Source: an uncultured Cytophagales bacterium (GTDB lineage Bacteria; Bacteroidota; Bacteroidia; Cytophagales; Thermonemataceae). Taken from it: a stretch of DNA of 64,000 bases. The notes beneath the pieces were generated by a model. That model saw only the letters and a program-made list of their open reading frames with translations. It was not told where the DNA came from and ran no database searches. Every line of letters begins with the position of its first letter. Position 1 is the stretch's first letter. The stretch is from positions 124,001 to 188,000 of the forward strand of contig CALLAC010000017.1 in NCBI GenBank assembly GCA_938002655.1, read 5' to 3'. The translations under genes and the position numbers were made by a program. Shown in pieces: positions 27,870 through 36,427 of the stretch.

Positions 27870-29351
27870 ATGCTTCAAAACATTAAAATTCGTTACATAG
27901 CATATTTCTTCGGAGTAGTGCTGATTTTGCTTGCTTTGGTGAATTATTTGGTGGTAAGCACCATTGCAATCAAGCCTCAGCAAACGCAAATTATTGGCTA
28001 TACTTTGCAAATCCGAGAAATTGCCAACCAAATGAAACTTACTTTGAGCATACTTTCCAACTTGGAATTTTACAACGAAAAACTTGCAGACGATATTCGC
28101 CGATTAGAAGCCGCTTATAGCATTCGCTTTGCCGTACTAGAAAACGGTGGAGAAGTAGAGCACAATAACCAAAAACTCAATATCCCCAAACCCGACGATA
28201 AAGCCAAAGTAATTTTGCAAAAAATCAGAAGCCAATGGCAAGGATATAGCAAAGATGTTGCCCTAATTACAGATAAACTCACAGGAGGAAAAAGTGCCGA
28301 TACGCTCAAATTAGACCAAAAATTTATAGCAGAAAAATATACTCTTTTTGTCGATGCTCACGACCAACTCACAGCCCTCTATCAAGACCGCCTCAACGCC
28401 CAATATAGCCGACTTCAATGGGCATTTATTATTTTAGGTTTTCTCAACTTTCTGACGGTTGCAGGCATTTATTACGTTGTACGAAACCTGATTCTAATTC
28501 CCATTTATGTAATTTCGCAGAGTTCTCGCCAGCTTGCTCGCGGAAATTTAGCAGAAAAAATTCCTTACAATGCCCGAAATGAAATTGGTTATATTGCCCA
28601 AAACATCAACGACCTTGCCGATATTTTGCAAAATGCCACAGAGTTTTCTCGTCAGATTGGTCAGGGCAATTTGAATGTAGAGTATAAAGGAGATTTGAGC
28701 ATTTTGCAAAACAAAGAAAGTATTGTTTCGGCTTTGGAGCTAATGCGTAATCAATTGAAAGAAGTAGCCCAAAAAGATTACGAGCAACGTTGGGCAAGCG
28801 AAGGTATTGCACAATTTTCGGAGCTATTGCGTAATATAAACTATCAGAAAATAGAAGAATTGTGTTATGAAGTGGTAAAGTTTACAGTCACTTATATTGA
28901 GGCTCATCAGGGCATTTTATTTGTGCTCAATGATGATATACCTAATATCAACGAACATTTTTTAGAACCCAAAGCCGCTTTCGCCGCCAACAAACGCAAA
29001 ATTTTCAAAGAAAAATACAAAATTGGCGAAACACTCATAGGACAAGCATTTGCAGATAAAGAAACTATTTTCCTTGACCAAGTGCCTGATACGTACGAAA
29101 AAATTATGTCTGCTCTTGGCAGTAGCACCCCTCGCAATGTTCTCATCGTGCCTATTATTAGTCAAGAACAAGCTGTGGGCGTCATAGAAGTTTTATCTTT
29201 GGGAGAAATTGCTTCCTACAAAATTCGCTTTGTAGAACGTTTGGCAGAAATTTTTGCTTCAACTCTTTCTAATGCCAAAGCCTACGAAAAGAGTCAAAAA
29301 CTTTTCGTAGAATCGCAAGAAGTAGAAAAACGTACAGCACGCCGTGGGTAA
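27870..29351 (+). CDS. HAMP-GAF membrane sensor without output domain
   Basis: A 493-residue protein. A membrane segment at about residues 8-33 and a second near 185-208 enclose an extracytoplasmic helical region of about 150 residues. A HAMP linker follows (LILIPIYVISQSSRQLARGN), then a coiled segment, and a GAF domain from about residue 325 (EGIAQFSELLRN to IFASTLSNAKAYEKS). It then ends within a coiled coil at VEKRTARRG. Related proteins continue into a histidine kinase, cyclase or phosphatase; here nothing follows, and I found no continuation in another frame. It may act through a partner. Confidence 0.85.
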   Translation: MLQNIKIRYIAYFFGVVLILLALVNYLVVSTIAIKPQQTQIIGYTLQIREIANQMKLTLSILSNLEFYNEKLADDIRRLEAAYSIRFAVLENGGEVEHNNQKLNIPKPDDKAKVILQKIRSQWQGYSKDVALITDKLTGGKSADTLKLDQKFIAEKYTLFVDAHDQLTALYQDRLNAQYSRLQWAFIILGFLNFLTVAGIYYVVRNLILIPIYVISQSSRQLARGNLAEKIPYNARNEIGYIAQNINDLADILQNATEFSRQIGQGNLNVEYKGDLSILQNKESIVSALELMRNQLKEVAQKDYEQRWASEGIAQFSELLRNINYQKIEELCYEVVKFTVTYIEAHQGILFVLNDDIPNINEHFLEPKAAFAANKRKIFKEKYKIGETLIGQAFADKETIFLDQVPDTYEKIMSALGSSTPRNVLIVPIISQEQAVGVIEVLSLGEIASYKIRFVERLAEIFASTLSNAKAYEKSQKLFVESQEVEKRTARRG

Positions 29352-29447
29352 TTTACTTGGAAAATGCAAATATTTTGAAAAAATCGAGAAACATCATTTG
29401 GAAGTATCTATCTTCAAATCTTTTAACCTTCAACTTTACTTTAATCT

Positions 29448-29825
29448 ATGACTACAGAGAAATGTTTAGCAATAATTTCTTTGGAAGAAATGGAATTTTT
29501 TGCCTATCATGGTTTTTATGAAGAAGAGCAAAAAATTGGTAATAAATATAGCGTAGACGTACATATTGAAGCCGATGTAAGCAAAGCGGTGTATTCGGAT
29601 AAACTTGCCGATACACTGAATTATGAATCGGTTTATCAGATTGTTGTAGAAGAAATGCAAAGACCTACCCGTCTTTTGGAGCATCTTGCTCAAAGAATTA
29701 TCGATAGCATTTTGCAAAAATTTTTTATAGCCGAAAAAGTGAGTGTTAGCGTTTCTAAATTCAATCCACCCGTAGGAGGTGTTTGCCGAAAAGCAAAAGT
29801 TTTTTTACAAAAAAGTAGATATTGA
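29448..29825 (+). CDS. folB: Dihydroneopterin aldolase
   Basis: A 125-residue enzyme of tetrahydrofolate synthesis that cleaves dihydroneopterin to the hydroxymethylpterin. It shows FFAYHGFYEEEQKIGNKY with the substrate-binding Glu and Tyr, LNYESVYQIV, LLEHLAQRI, and VSKFNPPVGG with the catalytic Lys. The size is normal. Other folate genes in the window (folA and fmt near 53-54 kb) are far away. infC begins about 110 bp later with its own promoter. Confidence 0.92.
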   Translation: MTTEKCLAIISLEEMEFFAYHGFYEEEQKIGNKYSVDVHIEADVSKAVYSDKLADTLNYESVYQIVVEEMQRPTRLLEHLAQRIIDSILQKFFIAEKVSVSVSKFNPPVGGVCRKAKVFLQKSRY

Positions 29826-29867
29826 GCAAAAAAAGTGGCTTTTACTAATTTTTTTGAAATACAAATT

Positions 29868-29899
29868 TTTTGAGGCAGTCAGTTTTTTTCTTACATTTG
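29868..29899 (+). promoter_or_regulatory. Promoter of infC
   Basis: TTTTG at 29868-29872 and TACATTTG at 29892-29899, 19 bp apart. RNA would begin near 29906, 5 nt before a ten-codon leader ORF. Confidence 0.7.
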
Positions 29900-29910
29900 T
29901 GCAAGTTTTT

Positions 29911-29943
29911 ATGGTTTTACTAAAAAAAGGAGGTTACTATTAG
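29911..29943 (+). other. Ten-codon leader ORF overlapping the infC start
   Basis: ATG at 29911 reads MVLLKKGGYY and stops at TAG 29941-29943. The Shine-Dalgarno of infC lies within its codons, and its stop overlaps the AUU start codon of infC by one base. If translated, it would couple infC initiation to ribosomes ending on the leader. It may also be a chance ORF. Confidence 0.4.
29928..29933 (+). promoter_or_regulatory. Strong Shine-Dalgarno of infC
   Basis: AGGAGG sits 5 nt before the AUU start codon. It is the only such sequence I found before a gene start in this window; in Bacteroidota such sites are generally missing. It decides the start of infC. Confidence 0.75.
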
Positions 29944-30484
29944 CAACAATGTACGCACACGGCAGGGTAAGGAGGAAGATACTCACCGTGTAAATGAAAA
30001 AATTCGCGTTCCCCAAGTACGTTTGGTGGGAGATAATGTAGAACAAGGCATCTACGAAACCAAAGAAGCCTTGCGAATAGCCCAAGAATTGGGCTTAGAT
30101 TTGGTAGAAATCAATGCCAAAGCCACCCCCCCTGTTTGCAAAGTCATTGATTATTCCAAATTTAAATACGAGCAGAAAAAGAAGCAAAAAGAAATGAAAG
30201 CCAAAGCTCAAAAGACGGTAGTTAAAGAAATACGCTTTGGACCTAATACAGACGAACACGATTTCAACTTTAAGGTAAAACATGCCGAAAATTTCTTGAA
30301 AGAAGGTTGCAAAGTACGAGCTTATGTGCAATTTGTAGGAAGAGCCATTGTGTTCAAAGAGAGAGGAGAAGAAATTTTAAAAAAATTTGTAGAAATGCTT
30401 GATGAGGTAGGAAAAGTAGAACAACCCTTGCAGATGGAAGGCAAAAAAATGACTGTCTCGCTGATACCTAAACCCAAAAAATAG
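29939..30484 (+). CDS. infC: Translation initiation factor IF-3 with AUU start codon
   Basis: A 181-residue factor that binds the 30S subunit and checks start-codon pairing. The frame has no ATG or GTG ahead of the conserved N-terminal part: only ATT at 29939, five bases after AGGAGG, before an in-frame stop at 29921. Starting at ATT restores the usual N-terminus (VNEKIRVPQVRLVGDN); later starts would cut it away. The C-terminal domain (KEIRFGPNTDEHDFNFKV, RAYVQFVGRAIVF) is complete. AUU is the known start codon of infC in E. coli and lets IF-3 limit its own synthesis. rpmI and rplT do not follow, unlike in most bacteria. Confidence 0.93.
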   Translation: MSNNVRTRQGKEEDTHRVNEKIRVPQVRLVGDNVEQGIYETKEALRIAQELGLDLVEINAKATPPVCKVIDYSKFKYEQKKKQKEMKAKAQKTVVKEIRFGPNTDEHDFNFKVKHAENFLKEGCKVRAYVQFVGRAIVFKERGEEILKKFVEMLDEVGKVEQPLQMEGKKMTVSLIPKPKK

Positions 30485-30589
30485 AGGAGTGCTAAATATG
30501 TAAAGTATACCGAGCCTGTGCAATTTTCAAAACCTTCTGCTAGTTTTTTTAGAAAAGTTAGGTATGGCTCATCAGTCAAATAAATACTC

Positions 30590-30676
30590 TACTTTTGTTT
30601 GATACTGCCTAGATAGATGTCCAATTTCCGTTGATGTATAGCCTTACAGATTTTTACTTTTCTGTAAGGTTTTTTA
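30590..30676 (+). ncRNA. Candidate small RNA or leader with attenuator
   Basis: A TACTTTTG box at 30590-30597 would start an RNA near 30604. Its end is a clear terminator hairpin at 30642-30669 followed by T's. This makes a transcript of about 70 nt without a plausible coding frame. It lies 66 bp before the amino-acid dehydrogenase gene, so it may instead be the regulatory leader of that gene. No -33 element is obvious. Confidence 0.35.
30642..30676 (+). terminator. Rho-independent terminator or attenuator before the dehydrogenase gene
   Basis: A perfect 9-bp stem (CCTTACAGA at 30642-30650 and TCTGTAAGG at 30661-30669), a 10-base loop and a run of seven T's. Confidence 0.75.
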
Positions 30677-30741
30677 TTTATTTTTTGCAAAAAGTTTTGT
30701 AAAACTTTATTTTTAAGCCCTCACTTAACAACGCAAAAATT

Positions 30742-31974
30742 ATGAAAGAGTTGCTCACCAAGTTTGAAAACAAGCCTGCTGAAATTGTTTTTGAATGGCA
30801 AGATTCGGAAACAAAAGCTAAAGGTTGGATAGTGATAAATTCTTTGCGAGGGGGTGCTGCTGGTGGTGGTACACGCATGCGAAAAGGACTTGACCGCCGA
30901 GAAGTGGAATCTCTTGCCAAAACTATGGAAATTAAATTCACCGTTTCAGGACCACCTATCGGTGGGGCAAAGTCGGGGATAGATTTTGACCCCCAAGATC
31001 CCCGAAAGCACGAAGTTCTGAAACGTTGGTATAAAGTTGCTTTTGCTTTGCTCAAAAACTACTACGGCACAGGAGGCGATTTGAATGTTGATGAAATTCA
31101 TGAAGTAATACCCATTACCGAAGAGTATGGCTTATGGCACCCCCAAGAAGGCATTGTCAATGGGCATTACAACCCTAGCAAACCCGAAAAAATTCGTAAA
31201 ATTGGACAGCTTCGTCAGGGAGTATCTAAAATCATTGAAGATGCTCGTTACATTCCCGATGGAGCTAAACGCAAATACACCATTGCCGATATGATTACAG
31301 GCTATGGCGTTGCCGAGGCTGTCAGGCACTTTTATACTCTCTGGGGCGGTGATTTGAAAGGGAAAAGAGCCATCATACAAGGTTGGGGAAATGTAGGGGC
31401 TACTGCCGCTCTATATCTTGCCAAAGAAGGAGCAAAAATCGTGGGAATTATCGATAGAGCAGGCGGTTTACTCAATCCTAATGGTTTTACACTTGACGAA
31501 ATCAAAAAACTTTTTGCAGATAGAAGTAGTAATTTTTTAGTTGCCGAAAAGCTCGTGCCTTTTGAGGAAGCTAACGAAAAAATATGGTCTGTAGGGGCTG
31601 AAATCTTTGTACCTGCTGCCGCCTCGCGTTTGGTTACACAACAACAAGCCGAACAACTTATTCAGAACGGCTTGGAAGTAATTTCCTGCGGAGCAAATGT
31701 TCCTTTTGCCGACCCCGAAATTTTCTACGGAAAAATAGCCCGATTCGTAGATAGCCAAGTTGCTCTTATTCCCGATTTTGTCGCCAATTGTGGTATGGCT
31801 CGCACCTTTGCCTACCTAATGAGCGAAAAAGGATCTAATATTACCGACCAAGCCATTTTCTCAGATATTTCAGAAACAATTTTCAATGCTTTGCAAAAAG
31901 TTCATCAGGGCAATACAAACAAAACTTTACTTTCTGAAAAAGCCTTTGAAATAGCACTAAAACAATTGGTGTAA
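30742..31974 (+). CDS. Glu/Leu/Phe/Val-type amino-acid dehydrogenase
   Basis: A 410-residue NAD(P)-dependent enzyme that reversibly deaminates an amino acid to its keto acid. It has the catalytic Lys in PPIGGAKSGIDFDP, GTGGDLNVDE with the catalytic Asp, and the Rossmann fold IIQGWGNVGATAALYL. An insertion between the two domains (residues of about 135-185) is unlike classical glutamate dehydrogenase; this longer form is usual in Bacteroidota. Glutamate or leucine is the likely substrate but cannot be settled. A terminator-like hairpin in the leader hints at attenuation. Confidence 0.9.
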   Translation: MKELLTKFENKPAEIVFEWQDSETKAKGWIVINSLRGGAAGGGTRMRKGLDRREVESLAKTMEIKFTVSGPPIGGAKSGIDFDPQDPRKHEVLKRWYKVAFALLKNYYGTGGDLNVDEIHEVIPITEEYGLWHPQEGIVNGHYNPSKPEKIRKIGQLRQGVSKIIEDARYIPDGAKRKYTIADMITGYGVAEAVRHFYTLWGGDLKGKRAIIQGWGNVGATAALYLAKEGAKIVGIIDRAGGLLNPNGFTLDEIKKLFADRSSNFLVAEKLVPFEEANEKIWSVGAEIFVPAAASRLVTQQQAEQLIQNGLEVISCGANVPFADPEIFYGKIARFVDSQVALIPDFVANCGMARTFAYLMSEKGSNITDQAIFSDISETIFNALQKVHQGNTNKTLLSEKAFEIALKQLV

Positions 31975-32000
31975 GTTTTTTTTATAAAAACATAAAACAT

Positions 32001-32034
32001 TTTTTGTCAGATTGCATTTTATTTCATAGTATTG
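32001..32034 (+). promoter_or_regulatory. Probable promoter of citrate synthase
   Basis: TTTTTG ends at 32006 and a near-consensus TAGTATTG box is at 32027-32034, 20 bp apart. It starts RNA near 32041, 30 nt before the ATG at 32071. Confidence 0.4.
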
Positions 32035-32070
32035 TTTAGTAAATTTTTTCAACCTTTAACCATCAGTCAT

Positions 32071-33363
32071 ATGTCTCAAGAGTATGCAGAATTACATGTA
32101 GAAGGCAAGGTATACAAATTGCCTGTGGTCAGAGGCACGGAAGGCGAAAAAGCCATTGATATTTCTAAGTTACGTGATGAGAGTGGCTTTATTACTTTAG
32201 ATACAGGTTATAAGAATACAGGTGCCACCAAAAGTGCTATTACTTTTTTAGACGGAGAAAATGGAATTTTACGCTACCGAGGCTATCCTATTGAGCAACT
32301 TGCCGAACATTCTACGTTTTTGGAAGTTGCTTTTTTATTGATTTATGGCTATTTGCCCAAAAAAGCAGAGCTCGATAAATTCGTTCACGAAGTACGTACC
32401 CATACGATGGTGAACGAAGATATGCGTAAAATCTTTGATGGTTTTCCTGTCAATGCTCACCCGATGGGAGTGCTTTCGGCTCTTGTTACTTCTCTTTCGG
32501 CATTCTATCCGAAAGCTGTCGGATTAGACATAGAAAAAGAGAAGGATTATTTAGATTTAACTATTATCCGTATAATTGCCAAACTCCCTACGATTGCCGC
32601 TTGGTCTTACAAAAACTCGCAAGGGCATCCACTCAACTACCCCAAAAATAGCCTGGATTACTGCTCCAACTTTTTGCACATGATGTTCAGCTTGCCCGTA
32701 GAACCCTACGAGGTGAATCCTGTGGTAGCCAAAGCTCTGGATAAACTGCTTATCCTTCATGCCGACCACGAGCAGAACTGCTCGGCTTCTACGGTGCGTT
32801 TGGTAGGCTCTTCTCATGCGGGCTTGTACTCTTCTATTGCGGCGGGTATTGATGCCCTTTGGGGACCTTTGCACGGCGGAGCCAACCAAGAAGTAATTGA
32901 AATGTTACAAGAAATTCACGATGCAGGAGGTAATGTAAAGCAGTTTGTAGAAAAAGCCAAAGATAAAAATAGCGGTTTCCGACTGATGGGCTTTGGGCAT
33001 AGAGTATACAAAAACTTTGATCCTCGTGCCAAAATCATCAAAAAAGCCGCCGATGATGTACTAAAAGCTCTTAATATCAACGACCCTCTCTTGGATATTG
33101 CCAAAGAGCTTGAACACGCCGCTCTTAACGACCAATACTTCATTGATAGAAAACTCTATCCTAACGTAGATTTCTATTCAGGCATTATCTACAAAGCCAT
33201 AGGTATCCCTATCAATATGTTTACAGTGATGTTTGCTTTGGGACGCCTGCCCGGCTGGATTGCCCAATGGCTTGAAATGCGTAGAGCCAAAGAACCTATC
33301 GGCAGACCTCGTCAAATTTATATCGGTGAAACAGTTCGTGACTACGTACCCGTTGATAAAAGA
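32071..33363 (+). CDS. gltA: Citrate synthase
   Basis: A 431-residue type II citrate synthase, joining acetyl-CoA and oxaloacetate in the TCA cycle. The ATG at 32071 (MSQEYAELHVEG) is preferred to the upstream in-frame TTG at 32032. Active-site parts are SSHAGLYSSIAAGIDALWG with PLHGGAN, the GFGHRVYKNFDPRA loop with its catalytic His and Arg, and NVDFYSG with the catalytic Asp. The N-terminal extension resembles that of NADH-sensitive hexameric enzymes, but regulation is not proved. A strong inverted repeat follows the stop. Confidence 0.95.
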
Positions 33364-33374
33364 TAAAGTTTCTT

Positions 33375-33406
33375 AAACCTTATAGGCTTGCAAGGCTATA
33401 AGGTTT
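33375..33406. terminator. Long inverted repeat after citrate synthase
   Basis: An 11-bp perfect stem (AAACCTTATAG and CTATAAGGTTT) with a 10-base self-complementary centre. The T-tail is weak (TTTCTCT), so it may be a REP-like element as well as a terminator. Confidence 0.55.
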
Positions 33407-33435
33407 CTCTAAAAAAAATTAAACTATTTTTTCTG

Positions 33436-34236
33436 ATGGCTATTGAATTCCCTGAAAAACTCAAACCTTTTGAAGCCCAACTTTTACAAAGCCAAACTAC
33501 TGCTATACAAATCTTCATGAAAGATGGCTCCCAATTAGAGCCTTGGCAAAGTAAAATTGGTGGTATGCCATTTTTGCCATTTGGGATAGAGTACCCAAAA
33601 GATTCGCAAGGTAAATATTTGTATCTGCTCGCCCAAATCAATTTTGAGGAAGTCCCCAAAGCCATTGAGTTTTTACCTGAAAAAGGTATTTTACAATTTT
33701 ATATCGCAGATGAGGAGATGTATGGATTTAATTATGACAATCCAACTGCACAAGAGAATTTCAAAGTATTATTTTTCCCTAATGTAGATTGCCACAATTA
33801 CCAAAGAGATTTGCCACGTTTGGAAAAACCCGAATATCTGCCTATTTTTGAACCTTTTAATGCTGTTGCTCTTGCTTTTCAAGCCCGCACAGAATATGTT
33901 GGCTTTTCAGATTATAGAATAACACAAGCCATAGGCGACGCCTACGAACAATTTGAAAATATTTTGTATGAGTACGGAGATGAATATTTTTGGTTTTTAA
34001 AGGAGTTTGATGGCTATCTAGAAACAGAAAAAATAGGCGGTTATGCGTATTTTACCCAAGAAGACCCTCGAAAAACAAGAGAAAATCTGCAAAAATACGA
34101 CTTCTTGCTTTTACAATTAGCTAGCAACAATATCATGCAGTGGGGCGATATGGGCATAGCTAACTTTTTTATTAACTCCGAAAAACTAAAACAACAAGAT
34201 TTTTCCGATATTCTCTACAATTGGGATTGTGCCTGA
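33436..34236 (+). CDS. YwqG-like protein (DUF1963)
   Basis: A 266-residue cytoplasmic protein related to Bacillus YwqG. It is started at the ATG at 33436; the frame continues upstream only through the inverted repeat. Hallmarks of the family are SKIGGMPFLPFGIEYP, LYLLAQINFEEVP, GILQFYIADEEMYG, and the C-terminal LLQLASNNIMQWGDMGIANFFI. These proteins may be part of polymorphic toxin or immunity contexts, but no toxin is seen nearby. The exact role is unknown. dapB starts 18 bp after its stop. Confidence 0.82.
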   Translation: MAIEFPEKLKPFEAQLLQSQTTAIQIFMKDGSQLEPWQSKIGGMPFLPFGIEYPKDSQGKYLYLLAQINFEEVPKAIEFLPEKGILQFYIADEEMYGFNYDNPTAQENFKVLFFPNVDCHNYQRDLPRLEKPEYLPIFEPFNAVALAFQARTEYVGFSDYRITQAIGDAYEQFENILYEYGDEYFWFLKEFDGYLETEKIGGYAYFTQEDPRKTRENLQKYDFLLLQLASNNIMQWGDMGIANFFINSEKLKQQDFSDILYNWDCA

Positions 34237-34254
34237 AAAACTTTCTCTCTGCTT

Positions 34255-34974
34255 ATGAAAATTGCTCTTGTCGGTTATGGAAAAATGGGCAAAGAGATAG
34301 AAAAAATTGCCCTTGAACGCAGTCATAGCATATCTTTTCGTATCAATAAAGAAAATGCAAGTGAAATTCTACACATTTCGCCCCAAAATACAGATGTAGC
34401 CATAGAATTTACAAGCCCAGAAAGTGCTTTTGAAAACCTTAAAAATTTGCTTTTGCAAAAAGTTAGAGTAGTTTGCGGCACAACAGGCTGGCTTTCCAAA
34501 CAAAAAGAAATTGAAAATTTGGCTTTACAAAATGAAACTGCTTTTCTCTATGCCTCTAATTTTAGCTTGGGCGTAAATATTTTTTTTAGATTGAACGAAC
34601 TGCTTGCCCAAATAATGAGCAAACACCCCAGCTATCGATTGCTTTTAGAAGAAATTCATCATACAGAAAAAAAAGATGCACCCAGTGGTACAGCTATTTC
34701 GCTTGCCGAAGGTATCATACAAAACAATCCGCTCAAAAATACTTGGGTAAATGAACTTTCCGAAAAAATTAATGAAATAAGTATCATTTCTAAAAGAGAA
34801 CCCAAGGTGCCAGGTACGCATATTGTTCGCTATCAAAATGAAATTGACTGCATAGAAATTCGGCACGAAGCCTATTCTCGGAAAGGCTTTGCAACAGGAG
34901 CCGTGATAGCGGCAGAGTTTATTGCAGGCAAAAAAGGGATTTTTTCGATGAAAGACGTTTTGCAATTAGGTTAG
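34255..34974 (+). CDS. dapB: 4-hydroxy-tetrahydrodipicolinate reductase
   Basis: A 239-residue NAD(P)H-dependent reductase of the diaminopimelate/lysine pathway. It has the Rossmann motif VGYGKMGKEI, CGTTGWL, and the family signature EIHHTEKKDAPSGTA with its catalytic His and Lys. It is at the short end of family sizes, as usual in Bacteroidota. The end overlaps the end of the convergent phosphate-permease gene by 9 bp. Another pathway gene, aspartate kinase, lies at 51.5 kb. Confidence 0.94.
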   Translation: MKIALVGYGKMGKEIEKIALERSHSISFRINKENASEILHISPQNTDVAIEFTSPESAFENLKNLLLQKVRVVCGTTGWLSKQKEIENLALQNETAFLYASNFSLGVNIFFRLNELLAQIMSKHPSYRLLLEEIHHTEKKDAPSGTAISLAEGIIQNNPLKNTWVNELSEKINEISIISKREPKVPGTHIVRYQNEIDCIEIRHEAYSRKGFATGAVIAAEFIAGKKGIFSMKDVLQLG

Positions 34975-36324
34975 TAAAAAACGGAAAATATTGAAAAATA
35001 TCATAGAAAGCCCAATAGAAACGGGCAGTGTTAGTAGCCACGCCAAAGCAATGCTCCTTATGGTAGCAGGTTGAAGGTTTTTCACGCCATTGGTTGCTAT
35101 CATCGTACCTGCCACCCCCGACGAAAGAATGTGTGTCGTACTTACAGGTAGGCTGTAAACAAAAGAAGAAAAACCGATAGTCATGGTGGCAACTAACTCG
35201 GCAGAAGCTCCTTGGGCATAGGTGAGATGTTGTTTACCTATCTTTTCACCGATGGTTACCACAATTCGTCGCCAACCAACCATTGTACCAATACCTAAAC
35301 TCAATGCAATGGCTACAATCACCCAAGTAGGGGCAAAGTCGGTGGTTTCTTTCTTGAAAGAAGCAAGAACAGGCTTCACTTTCTTTTCCAGCGTAGGCTC
35401 TTTTTTGTAGCTTTCTTTCAGTTTTTTTTCAATCTTGATAATAATTTTACGAATTTCTTTGCGTTCGGGAAGTTCTAATTTTTCTTTGGCAAGCAAAGTC
35501 TTCAACTTTTTTCGTTCTTCGGCAATAGGCTCAAAAGTAGCTTTGGGATAATCGCGAGCAATGATTTCTATTTTTTCCTCAAAAGTAGAGAATGCTTTTT
35601 GATAATCTTGTATCGAGCCATCAGGATTGAGAGCATAATGAGCAGGCAAAATACCAATAAGTACAAGCATTAGCAAGCCTACGCCTTTTTGTCCGTCATT
35701 GGAGCCGTGAGAAAAGCTTACCCCCGAACAAGTAAGAATAAGTATGGCTCTTATCCAAGCTGGCGGTGGTGTATCACCATCAGGGGCTTCAAAAATTTTC
35801 TGATTTTTCACGGTTTTGCGAAGCAGTGCCATCAGAATAGCCGCCAAACTCAAACCAATGAGTGGTGAAAGTAATAGTGAAAGCCCTACCTCAGAAGCTT
35901 TACTCCAATTGACACCACCGATTCCCGAATAAGCTATACCCACTCCTAAAATTGCTCCAATCAGCGTATGCGAACTTGACGAAGGAATACCCAAATACCA
36001 AGTTCCAAAATTCCAAACAATTGCAGAGCAGAGCATAGCCATCACCATTGCCATACCTAGCCATACGTCATCTTGCAAAAGGGCATCGGTGGGCAAAAGA
36101 TTGATAATTCCGATAGCAACTCCGATACCACCAAAAAATACCCCTGCAAAGTTCAAAACTCCTGAAAGCACCACCGCAGTACGAGGTGGCAAAGTTTTAG
36201 TATAAATTACCGTAGCTACGGCATTTGCTGTATCGTGAAAGCCATTGATAAACTCAAAAAAAAGCACTAAAACCACACTAACAATCAGCAGCACCAGTAG
36301 AGAGGTGGATAAAGTTTCCAGCAT
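34966..36324 (-). CDS. PiT-family inorganic phosphate permease
   Basis: A 452-residue cytoplasmic-membrane transporter with about ten hydrophobic segments. Both family repeats are seen: FINGFHDTANAVATVIYT in the first half, and SVSTTHILSSGVAG with ATNGVKNLQPA in the second. YLGIPSSSSHTLIG is also typical. Between the halves (residues of about 225-330) lies a charged cytoplasmic loop with a coiled coil (RKKLKTLLAKEKLELPERKE), longer than in E. coli PitA. It overlaps the end of dapB by 9 bp and has its own promoter-like box. Confidence 0.92.
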   Translation of the reverse strand: MLETLSTSLLVLLIVSVVLVLFFEFINGFHDTANAVATVIYTKTLPPRTAVVLSGVLNFAGVFFGGIGVAIGIINLLPTDALLQDDVWLGMAMVMAMLCSAIVWNFGTWYLGIPSSSSHTLIGAILGVGIAYSGIGGVNWSKASEVGLSLLLSPLIGLSLAAILMALLRKTVKNQKIFEAPDGDTPPPAWIRAILILTCSGVSFSHGSNDGQKGVGLLMLVLIGILPAHYALNPDGSIQDYQKAFSTFEEKIEIIARDYPKATFEPIAEERKKLKTLLAKEKLELPERKEIRKIIIKIEKKLKESYKKEPTLEKKVKPVLASFKKETTDFAPTWVIVAIALSLGIGTMVGWRRIVVTIGEKIGKQHLTYAQGASAELVATMTIGFSSFVYSLPVSTTHILSSGVAGTMIATNGVKNLQPATIRSIALAWLLTLPVSIGLSMIFFNIFRFLLT

Positions 36325-36349
36325 AGGGTTCGCATTTTGAATTCGGTTT

Positions 36350-36357
36350 CAAAGCTA
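36350..36357 (-). promoter_or_regulatory. -7 box for the phosphate permease gene
   Basis: TAGCTTTG on the minus strand, with a start near 36343 and a leader of about 19 nt. No good -33 element is seen. Confidence 0.4.
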
Positions 36358-36427
36358 ACAAAAGATTTTGGGTTTTGGGAAGCCCCAAATAGTTTTAATA
36401 AAAATTTAATTTTCAGTTATATTTGTA

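Noticed and set aside
29352-29447. A missing kinase domain after the HAMP-GAF gene through frameshift
   Set aside because: The following bases show no kinase motif in any frame, and the next gene (folB) starts soon after.
30485-30741. rpmI or rplT after infC
   Set aside because: No L35 or L20 reading frame is present in this gap.
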